DNA of 53,634 bases, from NCBI GenBank assembly GCA_944322335.1, contig CALUOU010000005.1, forward strand, positions 1 through 53,634, read 5' to 3'. Shown in pieces: positions 24,396 through 32,265 of the stretch. This DNA comes from an uncultured Bacteroides sp. GTDB taxonomy: Bacteria; Bacteroidota; Bacteroidia; Bacteroidales; Bacteroidaceae. A program made the translations under genes and the position numbers. Numbering within the stretch: the stretch's first letter is position 1; the number at the start of each line of letters is the position of its first letter. The notes under the pieces are model-generated. The model did not search any database and was not told the DNA's origin. It worked only from the letters and a program-made list of their open reading frames with translations.

Positions 24396-24466
24396 ACACA
24401 CCGTCCCGGCCCCATCGACACGCCGTCCCGGCCCCATCGGGACGGCGTTTAGATAAACTTTACAAA
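24396..24466. repeat. 22-bp tandem repeats and right arm of the 32-bp inverted repeat
   Basis: ACACACCGTCCCGGCCCCATCG (24396-24417) and ACACGCCGTCCCGGCCCCATCG (24418-24439) differ at one base. The following block 24435-24466 is the exact reverse complement of 10847-10878. Both ends of the pair therefore combine a conserved AT-containing arm with GC-rich tandem units. Confidence 0.85.
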
Positions 24467-24509
24467 AAAGCGACAACCCCTTTTACCCCCAACAAACACC
24501 AATCACACA

Positions 24510-25016
24510 ATGTGGCAATCCGTCAAACAAGCCGCCGAGCACGGGATGACCGGATCGTTCGCCGCCGTGGCGCCCGCCTTCATCCAGGAGAGCCTGCGGC
24601 ATATGATCCCCTGGCTCATCGCCAGCGCGGCGGTCATCCTCTGCGATTTCGCCTTCGGAGTGCGGCGCAGCCTGATCATGAAGGAAGAAGTCCGCTTCAG
24701 CAAGGCCGTGCGCCGCACCATGGGAAAGACCGTCACCTACTTCGCCTTCGTCTGCATGGTCTGCATGGTCGAAGTCGCCGCAGGCAGCCAGTTCGCCATC
24801 GACCGCTGGGCATGTCTGGCCGTCTGCTTCATCGAGTTCTGCTCCGTCATCAGCAACATTCTTGCCCCCAAAGGCTACCGGTTCAACGTCTGCAAGCTCT
24901 TCACCCTCGTCGCCGGCAAGTTCCTCCGCGAGGAACAGGAAGACCTGGAGGAAATCATCGAAAAAGAACAGCCCGACATCCAAGACAACAACCATTCCAA
25001 ACAACATCGCCAATGA
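24510..25016 (+). CDS. Phage holin-like membrane protein, 168 aa
   Basis: Three hydrophobic segments: about 31-51 (HMIPWLIASAAVILCDFAFGV), 73-91 (TVTYFAFVCMVCMVEVAAG) and 100-118 (CLAVCFIEFCSVISNILAP). These are followed by an acidic/Gln-rich cytoplasmic tail (EEQEDLEEIIEKEQPDIQ). This matches the Bacteroides phage holin family (phage_holin_4-like): small inner-membrane proteins that form holes to start lysis. The stop overlaps the start of the endolysin gene (ATGA at 25013-25016), confirming a lysis cassette. Confidence 0.8.
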   Translation: MWQSVKQAAEHGMTGSFAAVAPAFIQESLRHMIPWLIASAAVILCDFAFGVRRSLIMKEEVRFSKAVRRTMGKTVTYFAFVCMVCMVEVAAGSQFAIDRWACLAVCFIEFCSVISNILAPKGYRFNVCKLFTLVAGKFLREEQEDLEEIIEKEQPDIQDNNHSKQHRQ

Positions 25017-25411
25017 AACATTTCACCATCGCCGAATTCGTCCGGAGCGACACAGCCGACCGGCTGGGCATCGACAACCGCCTGCCCCGGAAATACCTCG
25101 CCAACGTCCGCCGGCTGGTCAGCCAGGTGCTCGACCCCCTGCGCGACCACTACGGCCGACCCATCCGCATCAACTCCGGCTACCGCTGCCCGGAACTCAA
25201 CGAAGCCGTGAAAGGCGCCCCCAAGTCCTACCACCTCACCGGCTGCGCCGCCGACATCGACACCGGCAGCCTCGAGGGCAACCTCGCCATCTTCCAGCAC
25301 ATCCGCAGCCACCTGCCCTTCACCGAGCTGGGCTTCGAAGGCAACGGACGCTGGATCCACGTGGCCCTCGTACCCGGACGCGAACAAGAGAAGGAGGTGT
25401 TCTATGCGTAG
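25013..25411 (+). CDS. Peptidase M15-type endolysin, 132 aa
   Basis: A zinc D-Ala-D-Ala carboxypeptidase/endopeptidase (M15A) that cuts peptidoglycan stem peptides. The motif SYHLTGCAADID gives zinc ligands His74 and Asp81, and RWIHVALVPG gives His116. The region INSGYRCPELN (53-63) is the usual family signature. There is no signal peptide, so export depends on the holin. The start overlaps the holin stop (ATGA), and the stop overlaps the next start by 8 bp: a compact lysis operon. Confidence 0.9.
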   Translation: MKHFTIAEFVRSDTADRLGIDNRLPRKYLANVRRLVSQVLDPLRDHYGRPIRINSGYRCPELNEAVKGAPKSYHLTGCAADIDTGSLEGNLAIFQHIRSHLPFTELGFEGNGRWIHVALVPGREQEKEVFYA

Positions 25412-25871
25412 CTCCGTCGTACTCCCCTGGACGCTCTGCGCCCTGCTGGCGGCGATTTGCCTGTGGGGCCGGCTCCGGCCGGCGCATCACGACACGGCCG
25501 GCTACCGTCCGGCAGACACCATCGTGGTGCGCGACACCCTGCGCGACACCGTCCCCCGTCCTGTGCTGGTGAGCTTCGACCGCTGGGACACCCTCCGCGT
25601 GCCCGTGCGCGACACCCTGCTGCTGACCGTGCGCGACACCCTCTACGTGCCCCTGCCCATCGAGCGGCGCGAATACCTCACCGCCGACTACCGCGCCGTC
25701 GTCAGCGGCTACCGTCCGAGGCTGGAGCGGATGGAAGTGTTCCGGCAGACGCAGACCGTGACCGCAGGGACGCGCCAGAAGCGCTGGGGCTTCGGCCCGC
25801 AGGCCGGCGTGGGCCTGCCCGGCGGCTGGTATGCGGGCTTCGGTGTGGGCTACCACCTGTGGCAGTGGTGA
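25404..25871 (+). CDS. Spanin-like lysis protein candidate (DUF6808-like), 155 aa
   Basis: Overlaps the endolysin gene by 8 bp. Residues 5-22 form an N-terminal membrane anchor (VVLPWTLCALLAAICLWG). The middle repeats short (V)RDTL units (VVRDTLRDTVPRPV, VRDTLLLTVRDTLYVP), an extended, probably periplasmic segment. The end (RWGFGPQAGVGLPGGWYAGFGVGYHLWQW) has alternating small and aromatic residues and a terminal aromatic, like an outer-membrane beta signal. A protein anchored in the inner membrane and reaching the outer membrane would fit a spanin, which disrupts the outer membrane in Gram-negative lysis. Inference from layout and position; not proven. Confidence 0.6.
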   Translation: MRSSVVLPWTLCALLAAICLWGRLRPAHHDTAGYRPADTIVVRDTLRDTVPRPVLVSFDRWDTLRVPVRDTLLLTVRDTLYVPLPIERREYLTADYRAVVSGYRPRLERMEVFRQTQTVTAGTRQKRWGFGPQAGVGLPGGWYAGFGVGYHLWQW

Positions 25872-25940
25872 GCGGAAAAGGAATTTCTCCCGCTCATCTT
25901 CTTTGCACATCCCCAAACAATCCGGCCACAAGGATATTTC

Positions 25941-25971
25941 TTGCCTGTGAACGCAGGGAAGAGTATCTTTG
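25941..25971 (+). promoter_or_regulatory. Promoter of a small RNA locus at the prophage end
   Basis: TTG at 25941-25943, a 20-bp spacer, and TATCTTTG at 25964-25971. No gene follows in this direction before the end of the oppositely oriented integrase gene. Confidence 0.7.
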
Positions 25972-25975
25972 CCGC

Positions 25976-26045
25976 GCAGAAGTGTTGCAACAGCCAATAA
26001 TCCGAATGCGCGGTTTTCCCCGGTGTCTTTCCGGCACCGGGGATT
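25976..26045 (+). ncRNA. Candidate small RNA between spanin and integrase genes
   Basis: From the promoter at 25941-25971 the RNA would begin at about 25976. CCGCGCA (25972-25978) is complementary to TGCGCGG (26007-26013), followed by TTTT. Then CCCCGGTG/CACCGGGG (26018-26025 and 26035-26042) with ATTTCTC forms a terminator-like hairpin. The product would be ~70 nt, antisense to nothing but ending at the integrase 3' end. Its role is unknown; it could be a short regulatory RNA. Confidence 0.5.
26018..26042. terminator. Terminator hairpin facing the integrase gene end
   Basis: Perfect 8-bp stem CCCCGGTG/CACCGGGG with a 9-base loop, located 5 bp from the integrase stop codon. It can stop transcription from both sides. 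Confidence 0.65.
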
Positions 26046-26047
26046 TC

Positions 26048-27268
26048 TCATGGGTCAATGTCCGGAAAATGGTTCTTCAACATATCACTGTCGGCAGCAA
26101 AATTCTTACGGATATACCTTTCTGTCGTCTCCACCGATTTGTGGCGGAAATGCCGCTGCAGATCCCATGTACTGACGCCGGCGTTGACCAGCATCACTCC
26201 GCCGGTATGCTTGAAACTGTAAAGCTTGAAGTCCGCAGACAGGCCGAGCCTGTTGCGCAGCGCGTTAAAACGGTTGCGGAAACTGTTTTTCCCCAAACGT
26301 TTCACGCCAGGCATGCCGGTTGAAGAAAAAAGATAGAGATCCGCAGCGGCCTCGCAATAGCCTTCGTCCTTAAACAGCCTGGCAAGCTGCCGAGGCATCG
26401 TGACAGTTTCAGTCAGACGATTCTTGCTGACCGTGCAAGGCACACGTATCAACCCGTTTTCAAAATCCAGATCGCCCACCTTAAGGTTGCGCATCTCGCC
26501 TGGCCGGATCGCGCAGTAATACTCCAGCTGGCAAACAATCCAGAGCTGGCGGTCATACTTGCGCATCGCCGCCAGGAGCAACGAACGCTCGCGGTCAGGG
26601 ATAGGCTTGGCGGCGCAATCGACGACTCTGCCCAAACGAGGCAGTCCGGTCACAGGATTCTCCCTGACCACCTTCTTCGTCTTAATAAGATAATCAAAAA
26701 AGCTATGTAAGATCTGAGAATACTTTTCTACTGAAAGACAACTCAGCTGCTTCTCTTCCGCCAACTCCTGTAAGAACTCCAAGACATGTTCGGTAGTAAT
26801 AGACCCGACATATACATCCTGTAGTCCTCTCATCTCTACCCATTCGCAAAATATGCGCAGTTTCGACTGGTAAGTCTGATAAGAACGCGGCGAGACGCTT
26901 CCCTTTTTCACACCGAGAAACTCCGACAGATACATGCGGGTATTGACAACGCCTTCTCTCTCCGCCCCCCAACGCTTGGCCACGGTATCAAGAAGAAGAT
27001 TGTCATGATAATGCTCTTTCGGCCGCGCGAAAGGCGACCAGCCGTCCAAGATTTTCCGCTTGATCTCCTCAATGACAGTCTGGGCATAAGAATACCGTTC
27101 ATCCGCCGTTTTAAGAGATTTCAATCTGCGATACTCACGGAATCTTTTCATTTTCCCTGTATAAGGGTCTCTCATGGAATATTCCACGAACCATTCTTTA
27201 GTGATGTCTCCGCCGGCGTCCACAAGATGCGGCAGCACCATAGCTGATTTCTTTCTTCCCATATTCAT
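26048..27268 (-). CDS. int: Tyrosine-type prophage integrase
   Basis: Start chosen at ATG 27268 (MNMGRKKSAMVLP...), preceded by an A-rich run; the frame is open to 27319. Residues 95-200 form a SAM-like core-binding domain, and the catalytic domain follows. CAIRPGEMRNL holds Arg255 and VSKN holds Lys282. The usual HxLRH motif is YSFKH (Tyr350, Lys353, His354), so the second Arg is replaced by Lys. The last box is HFRHKSVETTERYI with His376 and nucleophile Tyr385. The protein recombines phage and host att sites at ssrA. Int lies beside the att site, as usual for tmRNA-directed phages. Confidence 0.93.
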   Translation of the reverse strand: MNMGRKKSAMVLPHLVDAGGDITKEWFVEYSMRDPYTGKMKRFREYRRLKSLKTADERYSYAQTVIEEIKRKILDGWSPFARPKEHYHDNLLLDTVAKRWGAEREGVVNTRMYLSEFLGVKKGSVSPRSYQTYQSKLRIFCEWVEMRGLQDVYVGSITTEHVLEFLQELAEEKQLSCLSVEKYSQILHSFFDYLIKTKKVVRENPVTGLPRLGRVVDCAAKPIPDRERSLLLAAMRKYDRQLWIVCQLEYYCAIRPGEMRNLKVGDLDFENGLIRVPCTVSKNRLTETVTMPRQLARLFKDEGYCEAAADLYLFSSTGMPGVKRLGKNSFRNRFNALRNRLGLSADFKLYSFKHTGGVMLVNAGVSTWDLQRHFRHKSVETTERYIRKNFAADSDMLKNHFPDIDP

Positions 27269-27310
27269 TCTGTTTTTTTTGGTTAGCTTACGATTTGTCA
27301 ACCCAACAAA

Positions 27311-27342
27311 AACAGACAATTATATAAGAAACAGACAATTAT
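27311..27342. repeat. Direct repeats near the att site (possible integrase arm sites)
   Basis: AACAGACAATTAT occurs at 27311-27323 and again at 27330-27342, 19 bp apart. They lie between the integrase start and the ssrA junction, where arm-type integrase sites usually sit. Confidence 0.6.
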
Positions 27343-27384
27343 TTCAACCTGCAATCCACTGATTTTTAGCGCGTTAAGATTTTG

Positions 27385-27420
27385 TGGACCTGGAGGGAAT
27401 CGAACCCTCGTCCAAACGAG
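27385..27420. other. Prophage/chromosome junction in the ssrA 3' end (att site)
   Basis: On the minus strand, GTTCGATTCCCTCCAGG and GTCCA form the T-loop and 3' end of tmRNA. The integrase gene begins ~120 bp away. Phages using tmRNA recombine within this 3' segment, so the att core lies here; its exact length cannot be read without the other junction, which is outside the window. Confidence 0.65.
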
Positions 27421-27780
27421 GAAATCATAAGCTTTCTACATGCTTATCTTTGACTTCGTTTTCGTGCGACGGCAGAACCAAAGCCATCAACCGTCACCTT
27501 ATCTCCTAAAACTTCATCCGCATTGCGGAGCCAATGCTGACTATCTCCGATATGACTGCACCACTTTACCGAAACGCTTCGGAGCGACAGCTTCCGAGTG
27601 ATGTCCCGTCCCAGCACATAGTGCCGGGATTAAGCTCTAATCTACTGTTCTTCGATTAAGCAGCGAGAGCGTAGTTAGTTTCGCCAGATAATCTTTTGAG
27701 GACTGAGATTTAAGTGCCAATCAACGACGCACTGCATGCTTACTCACCATTTCTGCCCGCTGTCAAATCCAGTCAAGCCC
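27385..27780 (-). ncRNA. ssrA: Transfer-messenger RNA (tmRNA)
   Basis: The minus strand begins GGGCTTGACTGGATTTGACAG (5' end near 27780), as in bacterial tmRNAs. GGGCTTG pairs with CAGGTCC near the 3' end to form the acceptor stem. The tag ORF at 27656-27685 encodes GETNYALAA and a TAA stop. The 3' end has the T-arm GGGTTCGATTCCC. The last bases read GTCCA-CAA, so the final CCA may be added after transcription. tmRNA rescues stalled ribosomes with SmpB. It is the integration target of this prophage and remains intact. Confidence 0.96.
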
Positions 27781-27929
27781 AGTTCGTAAAATCTTTTATC
27801 CACCCTCTTCCCCGCAATCTCCATTGTAAGTATGAAAGTGGACTGCAAAAGTACTACTTTCTTTTGAAACTACAAATTTTTTCAATGAAAAAAACTTCGT
27901 TTTCTAACCGCTTATTAAAATAATATATG

Positions 27930-27937
27930 TATCTTTG
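27930..27937 (+). promoter_or_regulatory. -7 element TATCTTTG upstream of the lactonase gene
   Basis: TATCTTTG lies 37 bp before the ATG at 27974. The region upstream, between it and ssrA, is AT-rich without a clear -33 box. Confidence 0.6.
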
Positions 27938-27973
27938 AGGCAAAAATACGATAAGTTTCAACAAGACAAACCA

Positions 27974-29083
27974 ATGAAAATACTGCCCTACTGTATGCTT
28001 GCGTTCCTTGCCATGGGTTGTACCCCTAAAAAAGTTCAGAACACACAACCTGATGAACTCCTTATGCTGGTTGGCACCTACACAGACAGCGGAAGTGAAG
28101 GCATCTATACTTTCCGTTTCAACCAAATAACTGGACAAAGCGCGCCACTCGCGTCTTTCAAACTGCCCAACCCCTCTTATTTAATCCCTTCGGAAAACGG
28201 GAAACGGGTGTATGCTGTCAGCGAAATGAATGACAGCACAGCATCTCTTAGCGCGCTCGCTTTAGACAAGACCACCGGCCAACTGTCTCTGCTGAACACG
28301 CTTCCGACCTTAGGCGCAGATCCTTGTTACGTGGCAACCAATGGGCAGGAGGTGGTGACTGCCAACTATTCGGGCGGAACCATGTCAATATTTCCATTGG
28401 AAAAAGACGGACGCATCTCTCCTGTCGACACTTTATTTGAAGGCACAACCGGCGGGAATGATCCCAATCGACAAAACAAGCCCCACATTCACTGCACTTT
28501 GTTTTCGCCGGACGGCAAATATATTTATGCAACGGATTTCAGTTCTGACAGAATCTTGCGTTTTGTGCTGCACCCTAACGACATTGTGCCACATCCGTCG
28601 ATGGAAGCCGTCCAACTCCCCATAGGATCGGGGCCTCGCCACCTGACCTTCAGCCCCAACGGAAATTATGCCTATCTCATCAATGAACTTTCCGGCAAGG
28701 TTGTCGCTTTTGCCTATTCCGACGGTACGTTAAAACAAATACAGACCATTACAGCCGACACTTCCGCAGCCAGAGGCAGTGCCGATATTCACGTCAGCCC
28801 CGACGGAAAGTATCTTTATGCCAGCAATCGCCTGAAAAATGACGGCATTGCTATTTTTGCCATCGACCAACAAAACGGCACTTTAGCCAAAGCCGGTTAC
28901 CAACAGACAGGTATCCATCCCCGCAATTTCCAAATAACGCCCAATGGAAAATTTCTATTGGCCGCTTGCCGGGACAGCCATGTCATTCAAGTGTTTGAAC
29001 GTGATCTCACGACAGGTTTGCTAAGAGACACACGCCAAAACATCAAGATAGACAAACCAACCTGCATTCAATTTGTTCGTTAA
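27974..29083 (+). CDS. Lactonase-family beta-propeller lipoprotein
   Basis: Start moved to ATG 27974 (MKILPYCMLAFLAMGC), which gives a signal peptide with lipobox LAMGC; the upstream in-frame TTG is inside the promoter. The 369-aa product has the 7-bladed propeller of the 6-phosphogluconolactonase/lactonase family (PF10282), with repeated NPSYL, PDGKYIYA, GPRHLTFSPNG and PRNFQITPNGKFL blades. It probably hydrolyses a sugar lactone at the periplasmic or surface side. First chromosomal gene beyond the tmRNA gene. Confidence 0.88.
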   Translation: MKILPYCMLAFLAMGCTPKKVQNTQPDELLMLVGTYTDSGSEGIYTFRFNQITGQSAPLASFKLPNPSYLIPSENGKRVYAVSEMNDSTASLSALALDKTTGQLSLLNTLPTLGADPCYVATNGQEVVTANYSGGTMSIFPLEKDGRISPVDTLFEGTTGGNDPNRQNKPHIHCTLFSPDGKYIYATDFSSDRILRFVLHPNDIVPHPSMEAVQLPIGSGPRHLTFSPNGNYAYLINELSGKVVAFAYSDGTLKQIQTITADTSAARGSADIHVSPDGKYLYASNRLKNDGIAIFAIDQQNGTLAKAGYQQTGIHPRNFQITPNGKFLLAACRDSHVIQVFERDLTTGLLRDTRQNIKIDKPTCIQFVR

Positions 29084-29121
29084 TATTTCGTAAATGGAAT
29101 GCTTTCCAACGAGAAGTTCAC

Positions 29122-29129
29122 TAACTTTG
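29122..29129 (+). promoter_or_regulatory. -7 element TAACTTTG upstream of the DUF4831 gene
   Basis: TAACTTTG lies 31 bp before the ATG at 29160 and has a weak TTTCC upstream. It suggests separate transcription from the preceding gene. Confidence 0.55.
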
Positions 29130-29159
29130 TTTGCACAAACAGAAGAAAAAGAAAAAATT

Positions 29160-30224
29160 ATGAAGAAAAGAGTCATACCCATAGCCGGCATATTTCTAAT
29201 TGCGACCTCCGTTTATGCCCAAACCGAAGTGCTGACCGGAGTGATGCACGGCAAAGACTACGGAGTGACATACATGCTCCCCAAAACAACGATTGAGTTT
29301 ACCATACAAGCTACCAAACATAGCTATACTCCTGGCGACTATTGCAAATATGCCGAACGCTACATGCGTATAGAGGATGTATCAGCCGAACCGCAGGTCT
29401 ATTGGACCTTGGACAACGTAGAAATTAAAACAAAAGGAGTGCCCGACCCTGCACATGTCTATTTCGTGAAGCTAAAGGACAAAACCACAGCTCCCCTGAT
29501 GGAACTGACACAAGAAGGCATCATACGGTCTATCAACCTGCCCTACAGCGGCATCCAGCCCGACACTCCCCAGCCACCTTCTCAACCGGCTGAACAAAAA
29601 ACAAACCCAAAAAAATTTCTCACGGAAGAAATTCTGATGGCCAGCTCAACGGCAAAAATGGCAGAGCTGACTGCCAAAGAAATCTATAATATCCGCGAAA
29701 GCAAAAACGCCCTGTTGCGAGGAGAAGCGGAATTCATGCCCACTGATGGGGCTCAACTGAAAATCATGCTGGACAATCTGACCCTGCAAGAAAATGCCCT
29801 TACTGAAATGTTTGTCGGTAAAGAGGAAGCGGAGCTGCAAACTTTCACGATCCAATTGGAACCTGAGGAAATGACCGATAAGGTGGCTTTCCGTTTTTCA
29901 AAATATTTGGGAGTGGTCGGGAGCGATAATCTGGCAGGCGAACCCATCTACATCAACCTGAGAGACCTGAACATGCTACCCGCTCCTACCGCTGAAGACG
30001 AGAAAAATAGAAAAACAGAAGGAGTGGCTTATAATGTGCCCGGCAAAGCCCGCGTCACAGTCAGCTACCAACAGAAAACGTTGTTTGACGAGGAACTGCC
30101 TTTCACCCAGTTTGGCTGCATCGAATACTTGGCGCCGATCTTGTTCAACAAAAACAAAGTGACCAAAGTTCTTTTTGATACTACTACAGGTAGCCTGCTT
30201 AAAATTGACCGGGGAGAACCTTAA
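29160..30224 (+). CDS. DUF4831 family protein, secreted
   Basis: Start moved to ATG 29160 (MKKRVIPIAGIFLIATSVYAQ), which yields a signal peptide cut after YAQ. The mature part begins TEVLTGVMHGKDYGVTYMLPKTTIEFTIQATKHSYTPGDYCKYAERYM, the hallmark of DUF4831 (from memory). The protein is 354 aa, mostly beta, with Pro-rich linkers (QPDTPQPPSQPAEQ). Function unknown; probably periplasmic or outer-membrane associated. Confidence 0.82.
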   Translation: MKKRVIPIAGIFLIATSVYAQTEVLTGVMHGKDYGVTYMLPKTTIEFTIQATKHSYTPGDYCKYAERYMRIEDVSAEPQVYWTLDNVEIKTKGVPDPAHVYFVKLKDKTTAPLMELTQEGIIRSINLPYSGIQPDTPQPPSQPAEQKTNPKKFLTEEILMASSTAKMAELTAKEIYNIRESKNALLRGEAEFMPTDGAQLKIMLDNLTLQENALTEMFVGKEEAELQTFTIQLEPEEMTDKVAFRFSKYLGVVGSDNLAGEPIYINLRDLNMLPAPTAEDEKNRKTEGVAYNVPGKARVTVSYQQKTLFDEELPFTQFGCIEYLAPILFNKNKVTKVLFDTTTGSLLKIDRGEP

Positions 30225-30235
30225 ACTCCCCGTCT

Positions 30236-30619
30236 TTAACCAGCCGGCATCTTAAAAGAAATGAATCCGTCCTTTTGCAATTGCATCAAATAGACGGCCA
30301 CACGGGAAGCATAATCTTCCTCGCCCTCAAAATGTCCAGCCAATGCCATGATGATCTCATCAACAGTACGCACGCCATCTATCTGTTGCCAAACAGCTGT
30401 TCCGTGTTCTTCCAGAGTGACATGAATATCTGGCGAAAGCCGTTTGGGCAAAAGATAACGTTCCATCCATCTATGTTTAAAACGTGGAAAGGCAAGCACA
30501 ATGTACTCGCCTTCCCACAAGGTCTTTATACGTCGGTTACGCACTGGAATCACATCCAGAAGATTAACTTTCGCTGTAGAAATGCCTCTCTTATTGAATA
30601 TTAGGTTCTTCCAAGCCAT
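30236..30619 (-). CDS. PqqD-like small protein
   Basis: 127 aa. Residues 45-115 (FPRFKHRWMERYLLPKRLSPDIHVTLEEHGTAVWQQIDGVRTVDEIIMALAGHFEG) resemble the PqqD winged fold, used as a peptide-binding chaperone in RiPP pathways and as a stand-alone domain in Bacteroidetes. No RiPP gene is nearby. The gene start lies inside the end of the MFS transporter gene (29-bp overlap), so the two may be translated together. Confidence 0.72.
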   Translation of the reverse strand: MAWKNLIFNKRGISTAKVNLLDVIPVRNRRIKTLWEGEYIVLAFPRFKHRWMERYLLPKRLSPDIHVTLEEHGTAVWQQIDGVRTVDEIIMALAGHFEGEEDYASRVAVYLMQLQKDGFISFKMPAG

Positions 30620-32015
30620 ATCCTTTGCGCTTATCTTCTATCTTCAACCAAAGTCCGAGCAACAATGCCAAAATACCTAAGGACGCGAACAAGAGCATCG
30701 GCATCGTATAGTCATATTCCAGCGGATTGGTCACTCCCGGATTGGATGACTGCAAGACCCCGCCTATGATCATGGGGAAAGAATATAGACCAATATTTTG
30801 TATCCAGAATATCACAGCGTATGCCGAACCCAGCAAACGGCTGTCGACCAATTTAGGGACAGACGGCCATAAAGCGGCGGGCACTAAAGAGAATGAAATG
30901 CCCAAGAGGATAATGCCCGCATAGGCCACCAGTACGGACTGTGTGGAAGGCAAGACCAAAGCAAAAGTCAAGTGACACACAATCATCAATACAGCCCCCA
31001 ACATCAACATGCTGGCGCCTTTGCCTTTCCGGTCCAAGAAATTACCCAGCAATGGAGTAATGGCCGCCGCCCCTAAAGGAAAGACAAAGAATACCCATCC
31101 GGCCTGCTCTGCTGTATAGCCCAGATTGCATTGCAGCATATTGATGGCATACTTCTGAAACGGAAATATGGCAGAATAATAAAGCACGCACAACAAAGCG
31201 ACAATCCAAAACACCTTGGAAGAAAAGATCATGCCCAAATCGCTAATCTTGAAGGGATCGTCTTTCTCCTCATCGTTTTCGCCCAACTGCACTTCCAGCT
31301 TCTTATCCATAAAGGCATACGTGATGAAAGCTATCAGACCTATGAGCAGCAGCAACACGGCCACAGCCACAGGACGGGAAACACTGACGGGGCTAATGTT
31401 TGCCAGTACGGGAGAACCTAATACGACCACAGCCACACCAATACGGGCTATGGCCATCTCCACTCCCATCGCCAAAGCCATTTCCTTGCCTTTAAACCAT
31501 TTTACGATACCGCGCGACACGGTGATGCCGGCCATTTCCACACCACAACCAAAAAACATAAAGCCAATGGCAGACATCTTGGCAGAAGCCGGCATCCCTT
31601 CAAAAAACGGAGTCACATTCCACCAGCTATCCGGAAGATTCAGATGGGCATCCATGAAAGTTTCAGCGCCACTGCCCGTAAAAGCATCTGAGACAGCATA
31701 CCAATTGACAGCAGCACCTACCAGCATGACCGTTCCAGATAAAATGGCCGTAAAGCGCACACCCATTTTATCCAAAATAATGCCTGCGAAAATCAGAAAG
31801 AACACAAATACATTCAGGAAAGTCTCAGAGCCGGCATAATGCCCATACGTGGAAGGCGACCATCCGCGTTGGGTCTGCAAGAGTTCCTGCAAAGGAGACA
31901 AGATATCCATGAAAATGTACCCGAAAAACATGGCCGAAGCCAACAGCACCAAAGCTGTCCAGCGCGCTCCTTTGGAATCACGCAACGTTTGATGAATTTT
32001 GTCTGTAGTAGTCAT
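30591..32015 (-). CDS. MFS transporter, 474 aa
   Basis: Twelve hydrophobic helices with two long loops (about 120-150 and 225-260), a typical major facilitator. The first half has MFFGYIFMDILSPLQELLQ; the loop NWYAVSDAFTGSGAETFMDAHLNLPDSWW is longer than usual. The C-terminal half begins FKISDLGMIFSSKVFWIVALLCVLYY. Substrate unknown; the family includes MFSD1-like and other cation- or sugar-linked carriers. It shares an overlapping unit with the PqqD-like gene. Confidence 0.85.
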   Translation of the reverse strand: MTTTDKIHQTLRDSKGARWTALVLLASAMFFGYIFMDILSPLQELLQTQRGWSPSTYGHYAGSETFLNVFVFFLIFAGIILDKMGVRFTAILSGTVMLVGAAVNWYAVSDAFTGSGAETFMDAHLNLPDSWWNVTPFFEGMPASAKMSAIGFMFFGCGVEMAGITVSRGIVKWFKGKEMALAMGVEMAIARIGVAVVVLGSPVLANISPVSVSRPVAVAVLLLLIGLIAFITYAFMDKKLEVQLGENDEEKDDPFKISDLGMIFSSKVFWIVALLCVLYYSAIFPFQKYAINMLQCNLGYTAEQAGWVFFVFPLGAAAITPLLGNFLDRKGKGASMLMLGAVLMIVCHLTFALVLPSTQSVLVAYAGIILLGISFSLVPAALWPSVPKLVDSRLLGSAYAVIFWIQNIGLYSFPMIIGGVLQSSNPGVTNPLEYDYTMPMLLFASLGILALLLGLWLKIEDKRKGYGLEEPNIQ

Positions 32016-32200
32016 TCTATTAGTATTTTATGAATTTGTTTTCCTTTAATTTTTTAAGAACGGAGCCAAGGCAATCCCAATGCTCACAGATCCTTGTTGA
32101 AAATGTGAAGGATTCAAGTTGATTCTCCCTTCAAATCAAGTTGAAAAGAGGATAGAATCTACAAGGATCAAAAAGCCCGCCGGAAAGCCATAAACAACAT

Positions 32201-32240
32201 AAGCGGGACTGCACTGCTTATAACATGTGCAACCCCGCTT
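32201..32240. terminator. Hairpin downstream of secG
   Basis: AAGCGGG-AC-TGCAC pairs with GTGCA-AC-CCCGCTT around a 12-base loop. It lies 26 bp beyond the secG stop on the minus strand and probably ends the operon. Confidence 0.6.
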
Positions 32241-32265
32241 ATGCCAAAGCAGATGCCGCCGCGCA

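Noticed and set aside
24435-24466. Right end of the prophage
   Set aside because: Phage lysis genes and the integrase lie beyond it, and the junction is at ssrA.
25964-25978. Shared TATCTTTGCCGCGCA in the small RNA promoter and coaX promoter as a phage-host regulatory link
   Set aside because: This is a common form of Bacteroidales promoter, so shared sequence needs no special link.
27656-27685. Short ORF inside ssrA as a separate gene
   Set aside because: It is the tmRNA proteolysis tag.
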